64,000 bases of DNA. Origin: Polyangia bacterium (GTDB lineage Bacteria; Myxococcota_A; Polyangia; Fen-1088). The notes under the pieces were generated by a model. The model was not told where the DNA came from and did not search any database. It saw only the letters and a program-made list of their open reading frames with translations. The translations under genes and the position numbers were made by a program. Below are positions 7,493-17,093 of the stretch, one piece after another (position 1 is the first letter of the stretch; each line of letters opens with the position of its first letter). The stretch is from positions 1-64,000 of the forward strand of contig DATATI010000079.1 of NCBI GenBank assembly GCA_036268875.1, in the 5' to 3' direction.

Positions 7493-8110
7493 GTGCGGGT
7501 CGACGCCATCGATCCGGCGCACTTTGTGTTTTCGGTCGTCGGTCCGGGGACTGACCAGGAGATTTCTATCGACGGCGGCGCCCTGCAAGGGTTTCACATC
7601 ACCTCGCGCGGCGGCTCCGGAACGGACGGCTCGGTTGGTTCTGACGGGACCAGCGGCAGCGACGGCAGCGACGGCAGCGACGCCTTCTGCCCAGACACCG
7701 GAGGCAGCGACGGCAGCGACGGCAGCAGCGGCGGCGACGGAACCAGCGGCGGCGATGGAGGCAACGGGCAGGACGGCGGCAACATTCAGGTCACGGTCAT
7801 CTGCGGCCCGGATGGGTGCTCGGCCGACACGCTCGACCGGATTCAGGCGGTCGTCGTCAGCGAAGGTGGGGCGGCTGGGCAAGGCGGCCGGGGCGGCACC
7901 GGTGGGCGCGGCGGTCGCGGTGGCGCCGGCGGTGGGGGAGCGACGTGCACCGACGAAGACGGCTCGACCACGGTCCTGTCGGCAGGTTCATCGGGCCACG
8001 ACGGCCAGAACGGCGCCGACGGCTTGGCCGGCAATGACGGCGCCGCCGGAAAGCCAGGCCTCGTGACCTGGGTCGTGCCAACCGCAACCGGGGACGGCGG
8101 AGCTGATTGA
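7493..8110 (+). CDS. Glycine-rich, collagen-like protein, probably 5'-truncated
   Basis: After a short ordered segment (RVDAIDPAHFVFSVVGPGTD) the protein is dominated by SDG/GGDG and GGxG triplets, broken by CGPDGCSADTLDRIQAVVVS. It ends in further GxxG repeats and GKPGLVTWVVP. No signal peptide or anchor is visible. The frame is open upstream to a TAG at 7418-7420 and reads GPDLQVRVDAID before the GTG used here, so coding sequence seems to continue beyond any good start. The 5' part may have been lost near 7420. Other frames through this GC-rich stretch are less protein-like. Confidence 0.5.
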   Translation: MRVDAIDPAHFVFSVVGPGTDQEISIDGGALQGFHITSRGGSGTDGSVGSDGTSGSDGSDGSDAFCPDTGGSDGSDGSSGGDGTSGGDGGNGQDGGNIQVTVICGPDGCSADTLDRIQAVVVSEGGAAGQGGRGGTGGRGGRGGAGGGGATCTDEDGSTTVLSAGSSGHDGQNGADGLAGNDGAAGKPGLVTWVVPTATGDGGAD

Positions 8111-8274
8111 TCTGTTCGCGGCCGACGTCACGGGCGGCGACTCCCTTTTCGGCGTCATTTCAGACGTTTGAAAAAAGATCGACCGCCCGGTCGAACGCCG
8201 CGCCGGCCGTTCGTCATGTCAGCAGGACCTGGCAGAGGGCCGGCCCGATCCACTTCGAAACGAAGGAGACGACC

Positions 8275-9005
8275 ATGCGCTTCATGATCATGCACAAGAA
8301 CGACCCACGCACGGAGGCGGGCCAGCCGCCCCCGATGGACCTCGTCGAGAAGATGGGCCAGTTCATCGGCCAGTACGCGCAGTCGGGCCGCTTCGTCGAC
8401 GGCGCGGGCCTGAGCGGCAGCAAAACGCGCACCCGCCTCACCTTCCGCGATGGGACGTGCACGGTGAAGCACGGCCCGTATCGCGGCGAGCACGAGCTGC
8501 CCGCGGCGACGCTGCTACTGAAGGTCAGGTCGCGCGACGAGGCGATCGGCTGGGCCGAGCGCTACGGCAAGATCCTCGGCACCGGCGAGCTTGAGCTTGG
8601 CAAGGTGAACGAGCCGTGGGACATCGGCCTTGGATCCCCGCCGGAGAATCCGCCGCTGCAGATCCTGCTTGTCGAGAAGGCCGACCATGCCTCCGAGGCC
8701 GGCGGGCGCAGCCCCAAGCAGAAGGGCGAGCTGACCCGGCTCCGGACCGAGATGACCAAGGCCGGCGTGCTGGTCGGAACGAACCAGCTGCAACCAAGCG
8801 CGAAGGCCAGGCGCCTGATGTTCACCAACAACGACTTGCGGGTGATAGACGGGCCGTTCTCGGAATCAAAGGAGCTGATCGGCGGCTTCGCGGTGATGGA
8901 GCTGTCGGGGATGAACGAGGCGATCGCCTTGTGCCGGCGGTACGCGGAGATTCTCGGCGGGACGCTGGAGATAGACATCCGGCCGCTCACGCCGCCGGAG
9001 GCGGC

Positions 9006-9009
<4 letters not shown>
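8275..9009 (+). CDS. YCII-related protein, two tandem domains
   Basis: The protein has two YCII/DGPF-type modules. The first spans residues about 1-115 ([16 protein letters not shown]...[10 protein letters not shown]...[21 protein letters not shown]). The second spans 125-240 ([15 protein letters not shown]...[17 protein letters not shown]...[20 protein letters not shown]). Family members are ferredoxin-fold proteins often linked to ECF sigma factors. The start at ATG 8275 follows AAGGAGACGACC, a good ribosome-binding site. The stop overlaps the end of the convergent rpoD gene by a few bases, so no terminator can lie between them. Confidence 0.85.
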
Positions 9010-10936
<1,927 letters not shown>

Positions 10937-10940
<4 letters not shown>

Positions 10941-11146
10941 TTCTGCGGCTCGCCCGCGGTCTTGGCTTCGCCGACGGGCGGGTCGTTCACGGACGGCATG
11001 CTCATGATGTCCTTCCGGGCTGCTTTCCAGCACTTCTGGACGATCCACGACATCGAACGATCCTGTCGCATCGCTTCGGTTCCGATCTCCTTCAGCATCT
11101 CTTCAGGAAAGTACAGACTCTGTTTTCTCTTTTCAGATCCATTCAT
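10937..11146 (-). CDS. TIGR04563-type small protein (ribbon-helix-helix-like), coupled to rpoD
   Basis: The 69-residue protein has the core [20 protein letters not shown] followed by [19 protein letters not shown]. This matches the Myxococcota-restricted TIGR04563 pattern and resembles RHH DNA-binding proteins: a short strand, then two helices. AGGATG precedes the ATG. Its stop overlaps the rpoD start by 4 bp, so the two are co-transcribed and probably translationally coupled. Its function is unknown. The position suggests a housekeeping regulatory role, but that is inference. Confidence 0.8.
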
Positions 11147-11235
11147 ATCGACATCCTACGCGCCATAAGGCCAGAAGGCGTGGTATCAAACTCAGGTTGG
11201 TTATCGGAAGCGCCGATGGCCGGAAGACCATCTGA

Positions 11236-11484
11236 ATGCCAGCACCTCGACATTATCTGCACGGCGACTACTTGGAACCATCGGACCGCAGCCCCGGCAG
11301 CGTGGTGTACTGCGCTTACTGCGACGGTTTTTGCCTGCCGGAGCATTTCTCCGACGAGCACCGGGGCGCCGAGAACATCGTCCGCTTGACGGCGGGCAAA
11401 AAGGTTCTCTACCGGGCGCGGCAAACCATCGAACGCCCGGCTGACGCGCCGAACTTCTTCGAAGGCACGCCCGATCCCGTTTGA
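11236..11484 (+). CDS. Small putative zinc-finger protein
   Basis: The protein has 82 residues. The centre reads VVYCAYCDGFCLPEHFSDEH, giving CxxCxxxC followed by HxxxxH spacing that could bind one Zn ion. The rest is polar, with no signal peptide or membrane helix. It is divergent from the TIGR04563-rpoD unit, 89 bp away, so the two may share a regulatory region. I do not recognise the family. The Cys/His arrangement and balanced composition make it more likely real than a chance frame. Confidence 0.55.
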   Translation: MPAPRHYLHGDYLEPSDRSPGSVVYCAYCDGFCLPEHFSDEHRGAENIVRLTAGKKVLYRARQTIERPADAPNFFEGTPDPV

Positions 11485-11590
11485 GATAAACGAGCGGGCG
11501 CGCGACCTCCCCAGCCTCATGCCGCGTGTTTCGCGCTTGAATTAGGGCCGCGCGGTCGCGGCCGGTTGACTCCCCGACGAGGGGAATTGG

Positions 11591-11785
11591 TCAGATGACC
11601 TTGACGCCGCTGGCCTGGGGCCCTTTTTTGCCCTGGACCACCTCGAACTCGACCTTGGTGCCCTCTTGCAGCAGAGCGCCGCCGGTGTCGTTGGCGTGAA
11701 CGAAGACGTCCTTGCCCCCGGCCTCCGGCGTGATGAAACCAAACCCCTTGGCGGTATTGAAGAACTTAACGGTGCCTTTTTGCAT
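11591..11785 (-). CDS. Cold-shock domain protein
   Basis: The 64-residue CSD reads [20 protein letters not shown], then [20 protein letters not shown] and [19 protein letters not shown]. Both RNA-binding motifs are present: RNP1 (KGFGFI) and RNP2 (VFVHA). It is an RNA chaperone acting in the cytoplasm. I start at ATG 11785, where the family begins; the frame stays open to 11833, but the extra residues are unlike any CSD protein. Several paralogues are usual in this phylum, so no specific csp letter is given. Confidence 0.93.
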   Translation of the reverse strand: MQKGTVKFFNTAKGFGFITPEAGGKDVFVHANDTGGALLQEGTKVEFEVVQGKKGPQASGVKVI

Positions 11786-11868
11786 TGGTCCCGCATCATG
11801 AGGCATCAGGGGCGCGCGGACCACCAGATTCAAAGCGAAACGACGTTTTCTTGGTCCGGGGCACCGGC

Positions 11869-12573
11869 TCAGCCGGTGGCGTTCGGACGGGCCCCGGGGA
11901 GCAGATCGGCGAAGATGAAGCCGTCACGCCTGACAATCTCGCCGCTGCGGATCGGGATGGGCCGGCTGAAAATCGGGCCGGCATAGGCAAAGGTATGAAA
12001 TTCGCCGTGCTCGCCGCAGGGATCGACTGAAGCGGGAAGGTCCGCCAGCAGGGCGGCGTCGAACTCGCGGCCCACGAAGGTTGGGTCCAGCTTGGTCGGG
12101 TCGATACAGGTCAAGCGGGCCTGAAGTTTTTCGCGCACCATGGCGGCGGCCAGCGCGTCCGTCGCCATCCCCCAGAGCGGAAACAGAGGAGTGAGCCCCG
12201 ATCCGCGCAGGCGGCCCTCTCGATACTGACGAATATCCTGGAGAAAAAGGTCGCCGAAAGCGATCGCTGTGATGCCGGCATCCCGCGCCCGCGCCATCGC
12301 CTGAGCCATCCCCGACTCGTACGCGGCGTTGCTGCACGGCCAGGGAACGGGCACCGGCCAAAGCGGCAATCCCGCCGCGGCGGCCTGGGCCAGCAGCAGC
12401 TCGGTCCGAACCGCGTGCATCGCCACGCGGTCGGCGGCCTGGTCGATGGTCGTCAACAACCCGACGACCTCTACCTCGGCCTGTTGCCTCAGCACGTGAA
12501 GCGACCAGGCGCTGTCTTTGCCGCTGCTCCAGGCCAAGAGCACCTTCGGTCGACTGGCGGTGATGGTCGGCAT
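11869..12573 (-). CDS. Dph6-like ATP-binding protein (adenine nucleotide alpha hydrolase superfamily)
   Basis: [20 protein letters not shown] is the PP-loop SGGKDS-type ATP-pyrophosphatase motif. [40 protein letters not shown] and LFPLWG follow, then [19 protein letters not shown], the hallmark of Dph6/MJ0570-type proteins. In eukaryotes Dph6 amidates diphthine; bacteria lack diphthamide, so the substrate here is unknown. Start: ATG 12573 (MPTITASRP). It is the second minus-strand gene upstream of the cold-shock gene, with about 80 bp between them. Confidence 0.85.
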   Translation of the reverse strand: MPTITASRPKVLLAWSSGKDSAWSLHVLRQQAEVEVVGLLTTIDQAADRVAMHAVRTELLLAQAAAAGLPLWPVPVPWPCSNAAYESGMAQAMARARDAGITAIAFGDLFLQDIRQYREGRLRGSGLTPLFPLWGMATDALAAAMVREKLQARLTCIDPTKLDPTFVGREFDAALLADLPASVDPCGEHGEFHTFAYAGPIFSRPIPIRSGEIVRRDGFIFADLLPGARPNATG

Positions 12574-12959
12574 CAGCTTCGCGAAGCGAAGGCGGGGCAG
12601 TCGCGGATGGGCTGCCGAGGATATTTGGTCGGCAGCGCGCCGCACATAAGGAACTGAGACGTCCTTGTCTGTACGACGCGGCTATTCGCGCAGCGATGGC
12701 AAAGGCTCTCCGCGAACGGGAGGGCGTTGATCTTTGGCCTGGTTTCGTCGTCGGGGCCGGGCGATCGCATCAGATCTAACCAGGGTGCCGGATCGCGGTG
12801 GCCACTGTCGAGCCCAATGCGATACGTTCCGCATTGAACCTACTTGGCCTTACGCGCAAAGCCGGGCCCGCCAGCGATCTTCCTATTTTTCTCGCTGAAT
12901 TCTGGTTCAATTGAGAGTGGATGAACCAGATTCGCCGGCTGCGGTCATTTCCTCTGTAG
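12574..12959. other. Intergenic stretch without a supported gene
   Basis: This is 386 bp between the divergent Dph6-like and ECF-sigma genes. Short frames exist on the minus strand, but none has family-like sequence or a ribosome-binding site. A hairpin-forming GCTTCGCGAAGC lies at 12579-12590. AT-richer DNA at about 12885-12925 could hold promoters for the sigma operon, but I cannot assign -35/-10 boxes with confidence. Confidence 0.4.
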
Positions 12960-13523
12960 ATGGCGCCCAAACCGTACCTCCGCCTTGCTGCGCCGTTGCC
13001 AGAGCACGGTCAGGGCGGCGACGTTATCGACGACGGACCGGTGGTCTTCGACGTGCTCTTCAAGCGATATGCCGGGTACGTCGCCGGGCTGGCCGCGCGC
13101 CTGTTGGGGTCGGGCGATGCGGACGTGGACGATATCGTGCAGGACGTCTTCTGGCTGGCCTCGCGGCGCCTGGCCAAGATCCAGAATTTGATCCAGGCGC
13201 GTGGATGGCTTTCCACCGTGACCACCCGGGTGGTGCGGCGCAAGCTGATGCGCCGGCGCTTCCGCGCGCTTTTCCACGGCGATCAGCGCAACGTTGATGT
13301 TCCGGCGCGTGGCGCGACCGCGGAAGAACACGCCTTGCTCGCACGTCTTTACGAGGTGCTGAAAAAGTTGCCGACCGATCAGCGGCTGGCGTGGTCGCTG
13401 CGCTACCTCGAGGGCGAGCCCCTCGATGCAGTGGCGGTAGCGTGTGGATGCAGTCTTTCAACAGCCAAGCGGCGGGTAGGCGCCGCAAAGAGTGTGATCG
13501 ATGAGGTGTTTCGTGATGACTGA
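12960..13523 (+). CDS. ECF-type RNA polymerase sigma factor
   Basis: The 187-residue protein has sigma region 2 (VLFKRYAGYVAGLAARLLGS, then ADVDDIVQDVFWLASRRL, residues about 30-75) and RGWLSTVTTRVVRRKLMRRR. Region 4 follows (YEVLKKLPTDQRLAWSLRYL then DAVAVACGCSLSTAKRRVGA, about 125-180). It directs transcription of a specific regulon. The next gene, a FecR-domain protein, overlaps its end by 8 bp, the usual pairing of an ECF sigma factor with a membrane-anchored regulator. The family subgroup was not determined. Confidence 0.9.
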   Translation: MAPKPYLRLAAPLPEHGQGGDVIDDGPVVFDVLFKRYAGYVAGLAARLLGSGDADVDDIVQDVFWLASRRLAKIQNLIQARGWLSTVTTRVVRRKLMRRRFRALFHGDQRNVDVPARGATAEEHALLARLYEVLKKLPTDQRLAWSLRYLEGEPLDAVAVACGCSLSTAKRRVGAAKSVIDEVFRDD

Positions 13524-14583
13524 TCAAAGGTGGGGTGTGTTGGGCGAGAAGATCGAACCCAGCTGGAGACCGGAGCGCGAGCGCGTGACCCGGGAGGCGA
13601 TCGATCGGCGCGCCAGCAGACGGCGGACAATGACCCGCGCGGGCTCGGCGTTGGGGGCGTTGGCGCTGGTGGCAGGGGGCGCGGGCGCGATCGTCGGCTT
13701 GAGGACGCATGCGCCACCGGCGACGGAGGCGATTTCGCTGTCGACGCAGGCGGCGCCCGCCCCGCTGGCGGTCGGCACGGTCACCGTCACGCATCTTTCG
13801 CCAGAGACGATCCTTGATCCGATGCCGGATCACCACGGGCGGGGGTTCGCGCTTCGTTCGGGTGGTGCGCGGTTCATGGCGCCGCACGAGGCGGGCAATC
13901 CGTTCGTGGTGATCGCCGGGGACGTGACGATCGAAGACCTGGGGACGATCTTCACGGTGCAGTACCTGGCTGCTGACAAGGTGGACGTCTCTGTCGAAGA
14001 AGGACGGGTCAAGGTTCACGCGCAGGGCGCGGACTCCGAGGTTGTCGCCGGCGAGCACCGGGCGTTCGCGGTCTCGCCGTCGCCGGCGATCAAGAAAACC
14101 AGCCGTGCGCTGGCCGAGCGGATCTCGCCGACGTCTTGGCGTCTGCTGGCCAAGAGCGGGCGCTACGACGAGGCCCACGCCGCCCTGAAGAAAGCGGGAC
14201 CAAACGCCGTCCGCGACCAGACCGCCGATCTTCTTTTGGCCGCCGACACCGCGCGCCTGGGAGGTTACCCCGCGGGCGCGGTCCCCTATCTCGAGCGCGT
14301 CGTGCGTACCCACGCCGCCGATCCGCGTTCCAGCCTGGCGTCGTTCACCCTTGGGCGCGTGCTGCTGGACGAACTTGGCCGTCCCGCCGAGGCAGCCGAG
14401 GCGTTTGCCCGCGCGCGCGGGGCAGGCGGGCCCCTGGCCGAGGACGCGCTGGCGCGCGAGGTTGAGGCGGCGTCGCGCGCCGGCGACGCGAACCGCAGCC
14501 ACACGCTGGCGCGCGAGTATCAGCAGCTTTACCCGAGCGGACGACGGGCCAAGGCCGTCGCGAGATTCGGCGGGGTCGACTGA
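13516..14583 (+). CDS. FecR-domain membrane protein, probable sigma regulator, with TPR-like C-terminus
   Basis: A cytoplasmic N-terminus of about 45 residues is followed by a transmembrane helix (AGSALGALALVAGGAGAIVG). A FecR domain then occupies residues about 90-200 (FVVIAGDVTIEDLGTIFTVQ then DVSVEEGRVKVHAQGADSEV). The C-terminal third has TPR-like repeats (LLAKSGRYDEAHAALKKAG...LGRVLLDELGRPAEAAEAFARA). The start ATG 13516 overlaps the sigma stop. The orientation fits control of the ECF factor by an envelope signal, with the TPR part in the periplasm. Confidence 0.85.
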   Translation: MTDQRWGVLGEKIEPSWRPERERVTREAIDRRASRRRTMTRAGSALGALALVAGGAGAIVGLRTHAPPATEAISLSTQAAPAPLAVGTVTVTHLSPETILDPMPDHHGRGFALRSGGARFMAPHEAGNPFVVIAGDVTIEDLGTIFTVQYLAADKVDVSVEEGRVKVHAQGADSEVVAGEHRAFAVSPSPAIKKTSRALAERISPTSWRLLAKSGRYDEAHAALKKAGPNAVRDQTADLLLAADTARLGGYPAGAVPYLERVVRTHAADPRSSLASFTLGRVLLDELGRPAEAAEAFARARGAGGPLAEDALAREVEAASRAGDANRSHTLAREYQQLYPSGRRAKAVARFGGVD

Positions 14584-14600
14584 CGACGGCGGCCGCCACG

Positions 14601-15539
14601 GTGGTCGGCGTGGCACTGGCAATGGTTAGCGCGCGGGCCAACGCCGAGCCGCGCGACAAACCGCGGGTGTCCATCGCCATCGCTGGTTGCGATGAGGCGC
14701 TGGCGCGCGAGGCGCAGCGGATCGCAGCGATCGAGCTGCGCGCGGTGCTGGTCGAACAGACTTCCGACGGCGCGACCACGCAGATCGCCGCGACCTGCGA
14801 CGCGGCGTCGGCGGATCTGCAGGTGCTGGATCCGACGACCGGCAAATCGCTGCGGCGTTCGGTGGCGCTTTTTCAGGCCGCGCCGGCGGCCCGCGCGCGC
14901 TTGCTGGCGCTGGCTATCGCCGAGTTGGTGGCAGCAAGCTGGTCCGAGCTTGAGACCAACCCGGAACCGAAGGCGCCGCCCGCCGTGCCGCTGGCCCCGG
15001 TAACGGCGCGCGAGGCGGCGCGCGGCGTGGTGGCGCGAGCGCCGATCGAGGTCGGGGTGGTGGCCGATGCGCACCTGCTGTCCAGCCGCGATCTGGTTCC
15101 GGGCGGCGGCGCCCGCAGCGCCATTGGAATCGGTGGTCGTTTCTTCTTGCGCATCGACGCCCTGGCCCATCACGCCGAACTGGCGCGCGATTCAGGGACC
15201 ATCGCTTTGACGCTGGCCAGCGTCTCGGGCGCCGTCGGCGCCTCCTTCGACGCCGCCTGGCTGCAGCCCAAGGTGAGCCTGGGGGTGCGCGCCGGCTACG
15301 CCTGGATGAACGGGGTCGCGGCCAGCGCCGCCAGCACCGGACGCAGCGAAAACGACGCCTGGTTCGGGCCCGAGCTGGCGGTCGATCTGTCGGCTTGGCC
15401 TCGCGCGCGGGTCCATCCGCTGCTGTCGCTGGCCGCTGGCGCGCACATCGTGGGGGTCAAAGGAACCGTCAGTGGTGGCAACGACGTCACGGCGACCGGA
15501 TTGTGGAGCGCTCTTAGCCTGGGCGTCGCGGTTCGATAG
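14601..15539 (+). CDS. Secreted protein of the ECF-FecR operon, putative outer-membrane beta structure
   Basis: A short hydrophobic leader (MVGVALAMVSARANAEP) is followed by about 110 residues of alpha/beta sequence with IAIAGCDEALAREAQRIAAI. The C-terminal half has alternating hydrophobic strands ending in LWSALSLGVAVR, compatible with an outer-membrane barrel. GTG 14601 is the best start found, 17 bp after the FecR stop. Third genes of this type are common in myxobacterial sigma/FecR operons and are unnamed. The barrel reading is inference from strand periodicity and the terminal aromatic/hydrophobic pattern. Confidence 0.7.
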   Translation: MVGVALAMVSARANAEPRDKPRVSIAIAGCDEALAREAQRIAAIELRAVLVEQTSDGATTQIAATCDAASADLQVLDPTTGKSLRRSVALFQAAPAARARLLALAIAELVAASWSELETNPEPKAPPAVPLAPVTAREAARGVVARAPIEVGVVADAHLLSSRDLVPGGGARSAIGIGGRFFLRIDALAHHAELARDSGTIALTLASVSGAVGASFDAAWLQPKVSLGVRAGYAWMNGVAASAASTGRSENDAWFGPELAVDLSAWPRARVHPLLSLAAGAHIVGVKGTVSGGNDVTATGLWSALSLGVAVR

Positions 15540-15550
15540 GTCAAAGACGT

Positions 15551-17065
15551 ATGGGACGGAAAAAAACACGCCCCGTGAACCATCCTGGCCGGTGGCGGCC
15601 ATTGTCTGTTGGGAGCTGGACGAAAGTGATCTGCCTGTTTCTCCTGCCGCAACGATGGCTTCCGATCTCGGCGGCCCTGACGGCGTGGGGTTGCGTCGAG
15701 CAGGCTGGACCAGTGTTGAGCAGCGCGCCCATCGTCAATCCCGATCCGGTGGCGCCGTTGCCGTCGGCCGCCCAGCTGGCCTGGCAAACCCAAGAGCTGA
15801 CCGCCTTCCTTCATTTCGGCGTCGATACGTTTTCAGGCAAGGAACAAGGAGACGGTACCGACAGTCCGGCAATCTTCAATCCCACCGCCCTTGATGCCGG
15901 CCAGTGGATGACGACGCTGCGAACCGCCGGTTTCCGTCAGGCCATGTTGACCGCCAAGCACCACGACGGATTCTGCTTGTGGCCAACCAAGTGCACCCCG
16001 TATTCGGTGACAGCCAGCCCGTGGATGGGCGGTCAGGGCGACGTGGTCGGCCAGTTCGTCCAAGCCGCTCACGAGGCGAACATTCGCGTGGGCCTGGCGC
16101 TGTCGCCCAATGATCGGCACGAGACCAGTTTGGGCACGCTCGACTATCAAGCGGTCTTTAACTGTCAGCTCACTGAGCTTCTCTCGAACTATGGCACCAT
16201 CGACGAGATCTGGCTGTGGGACGACAACGGCACCCCAGCCAGCTTTAATTTTGCCGCGGTCCACGACCTGGTGCGCCGGCTGCAGCCGGACACGCTGGTC
16301 GACGTCGGGAACGTCACCGCCAGTGTCGGTGCGGACCTGCGCAGCGTCGGGACGGCTTTGCCCACGCCTGATGCGGGCGCGCCCGATCAAACCAGCGTCA
16401 AACCCGAGCCCGGCAACACCACCGGAATGTTGGCGTGGTATCCGGCCGAGGCGGTTTATGGGATTCGTCCCGGTTGGTTCTGGCACGCCGCCGAAGACAC
16501 CCAGCTAAAGTCGCTGGGACAGTTGATCGACGTCTATTACAACTCTGTCGGGCGAAACAGCGTCCTGCTGCTTAACGTTCCGCCCAACACGCAAGGCGTG
16601 CTGGCGGCGCCCGACGTCGCTGAGTTGACCCAGTTCGGCGCCGACATTCGGGACATCTATCGGCAAAATCTGGCGGCGGCCCGTCCTGCCGTCGCCGATT
16701 CGGTCTTCAAAGGCGTGCCCGTCCATGCCGCGGCGCTGGCGGTCGACGGAAGTCCCGACACGTATTGGGCCGCCGGCCAAGGCACGACCAGCGCGCGCCT
16801 CGAGATCGATCTCGGTGGGCCACAGACCTTCAACGTCGTCAACATCCAGGAGCCGATCGCGCTGGGCGAGCGAACCACCGCCTATCACGTCGAGGTCAGC
16901 ACGGATGGCCCGTGGGTGACCATCGCCAGCGGCACGTCCATCGGCGAGCGCAACCTGCTGCGGGTCGGCACCATCACCGCCAGCAGCGTCGCCCTGGTCA
17001 TCACGCAGGCACGCGGCGCTCCCGCCATCGCAGAGTTCGGCGTCTATCTATCGCCCTTTCTGTAA
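15551..17065 (+). CDS. GH29 alpha-L-fucosidase-like protein with C-terminal discoidin/CBM32-like domain
   Basis: The GH29 signature is clear: FLHFGVDTFSGKEQG (residues about 86-100), AMLTAKHHDGFCLWPTK (131-147), IRVGLALSPNDRHE, and GTIDEIWLWDDNG (216-227), where the nucleophile Asp normally sits in a WFDG context. Here W-D is followed by a second Asp and Asn, so the site is altered. Residues about 400-500 form an F5/8 type C carbohydrate-binding module (DGSPDTYWAAGQGTTSARLE then IDLGGPQTFNVVNIQEP). A leader with AWGC near residue 48 suggests export, possibly as a lipoprotein. It would remove fucose-type sugars from glycans. Confidence 0.85.
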   Translation: MGRKKTRPVNHPGRWRPLSVGSWTKVICLFLLPQRWLPISAALTAWGCVEQAGPVLSSAPIVNPDPVAPLPSAAQLAWQTQELTAFLHFGVDTFSGKEQGDGTDSPAIFNPTALDAGQWMTTLRTAGFRQAMLTAKHHDGFCLWPTKCTPYSVTASPWMGGQGDVVGQFVQAAHEANIRVGLALSPNDRHETSLGTLDYQAVFNCQLTELLSNYGTIDEIWLWDDNGTPASFNFAAVHDLVRRLQPDTLVDVGNVTASVGADLRSVGTALPTPDAGAPDQTSVKPEPGNTTGMLAWYPAEAVYGIRPGWFWHAAEDTQLKSLGQLIDVYYNSVGRNSVLLLNVPPNTQGVLAAPDVAELTQFGADIRDIYRQNLAAARPAVADSVFKGVPVHAAALAVDGSPDTYWAAGQGTTSARLEIDLGGPQTFNVVNIQEPIALGERTTAYHVEVSTDGPWVTIASGTSIGERNLLRVGTITASSVALVITQARGAPAIAEFGVYLSPFL

Positions 17066-17093
17066 CGGTCTCTTGGAATGCCGGGGGTTTTCA

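Noticed and set aside
7398-8066. Alternative plus-strand frame across the glycine-rich gene
   Set aside because: Its Ala/Thr/Arg-rich product lacks any motif; the SDG/GGDG frame has structured ends and cysteine pairs.
12573-12970. Two short minus-strand frames between Dph6-like and sigma genes
   Set aside because: No ribosome-binding site, no family-like segments, basic composition typical of chance frames.
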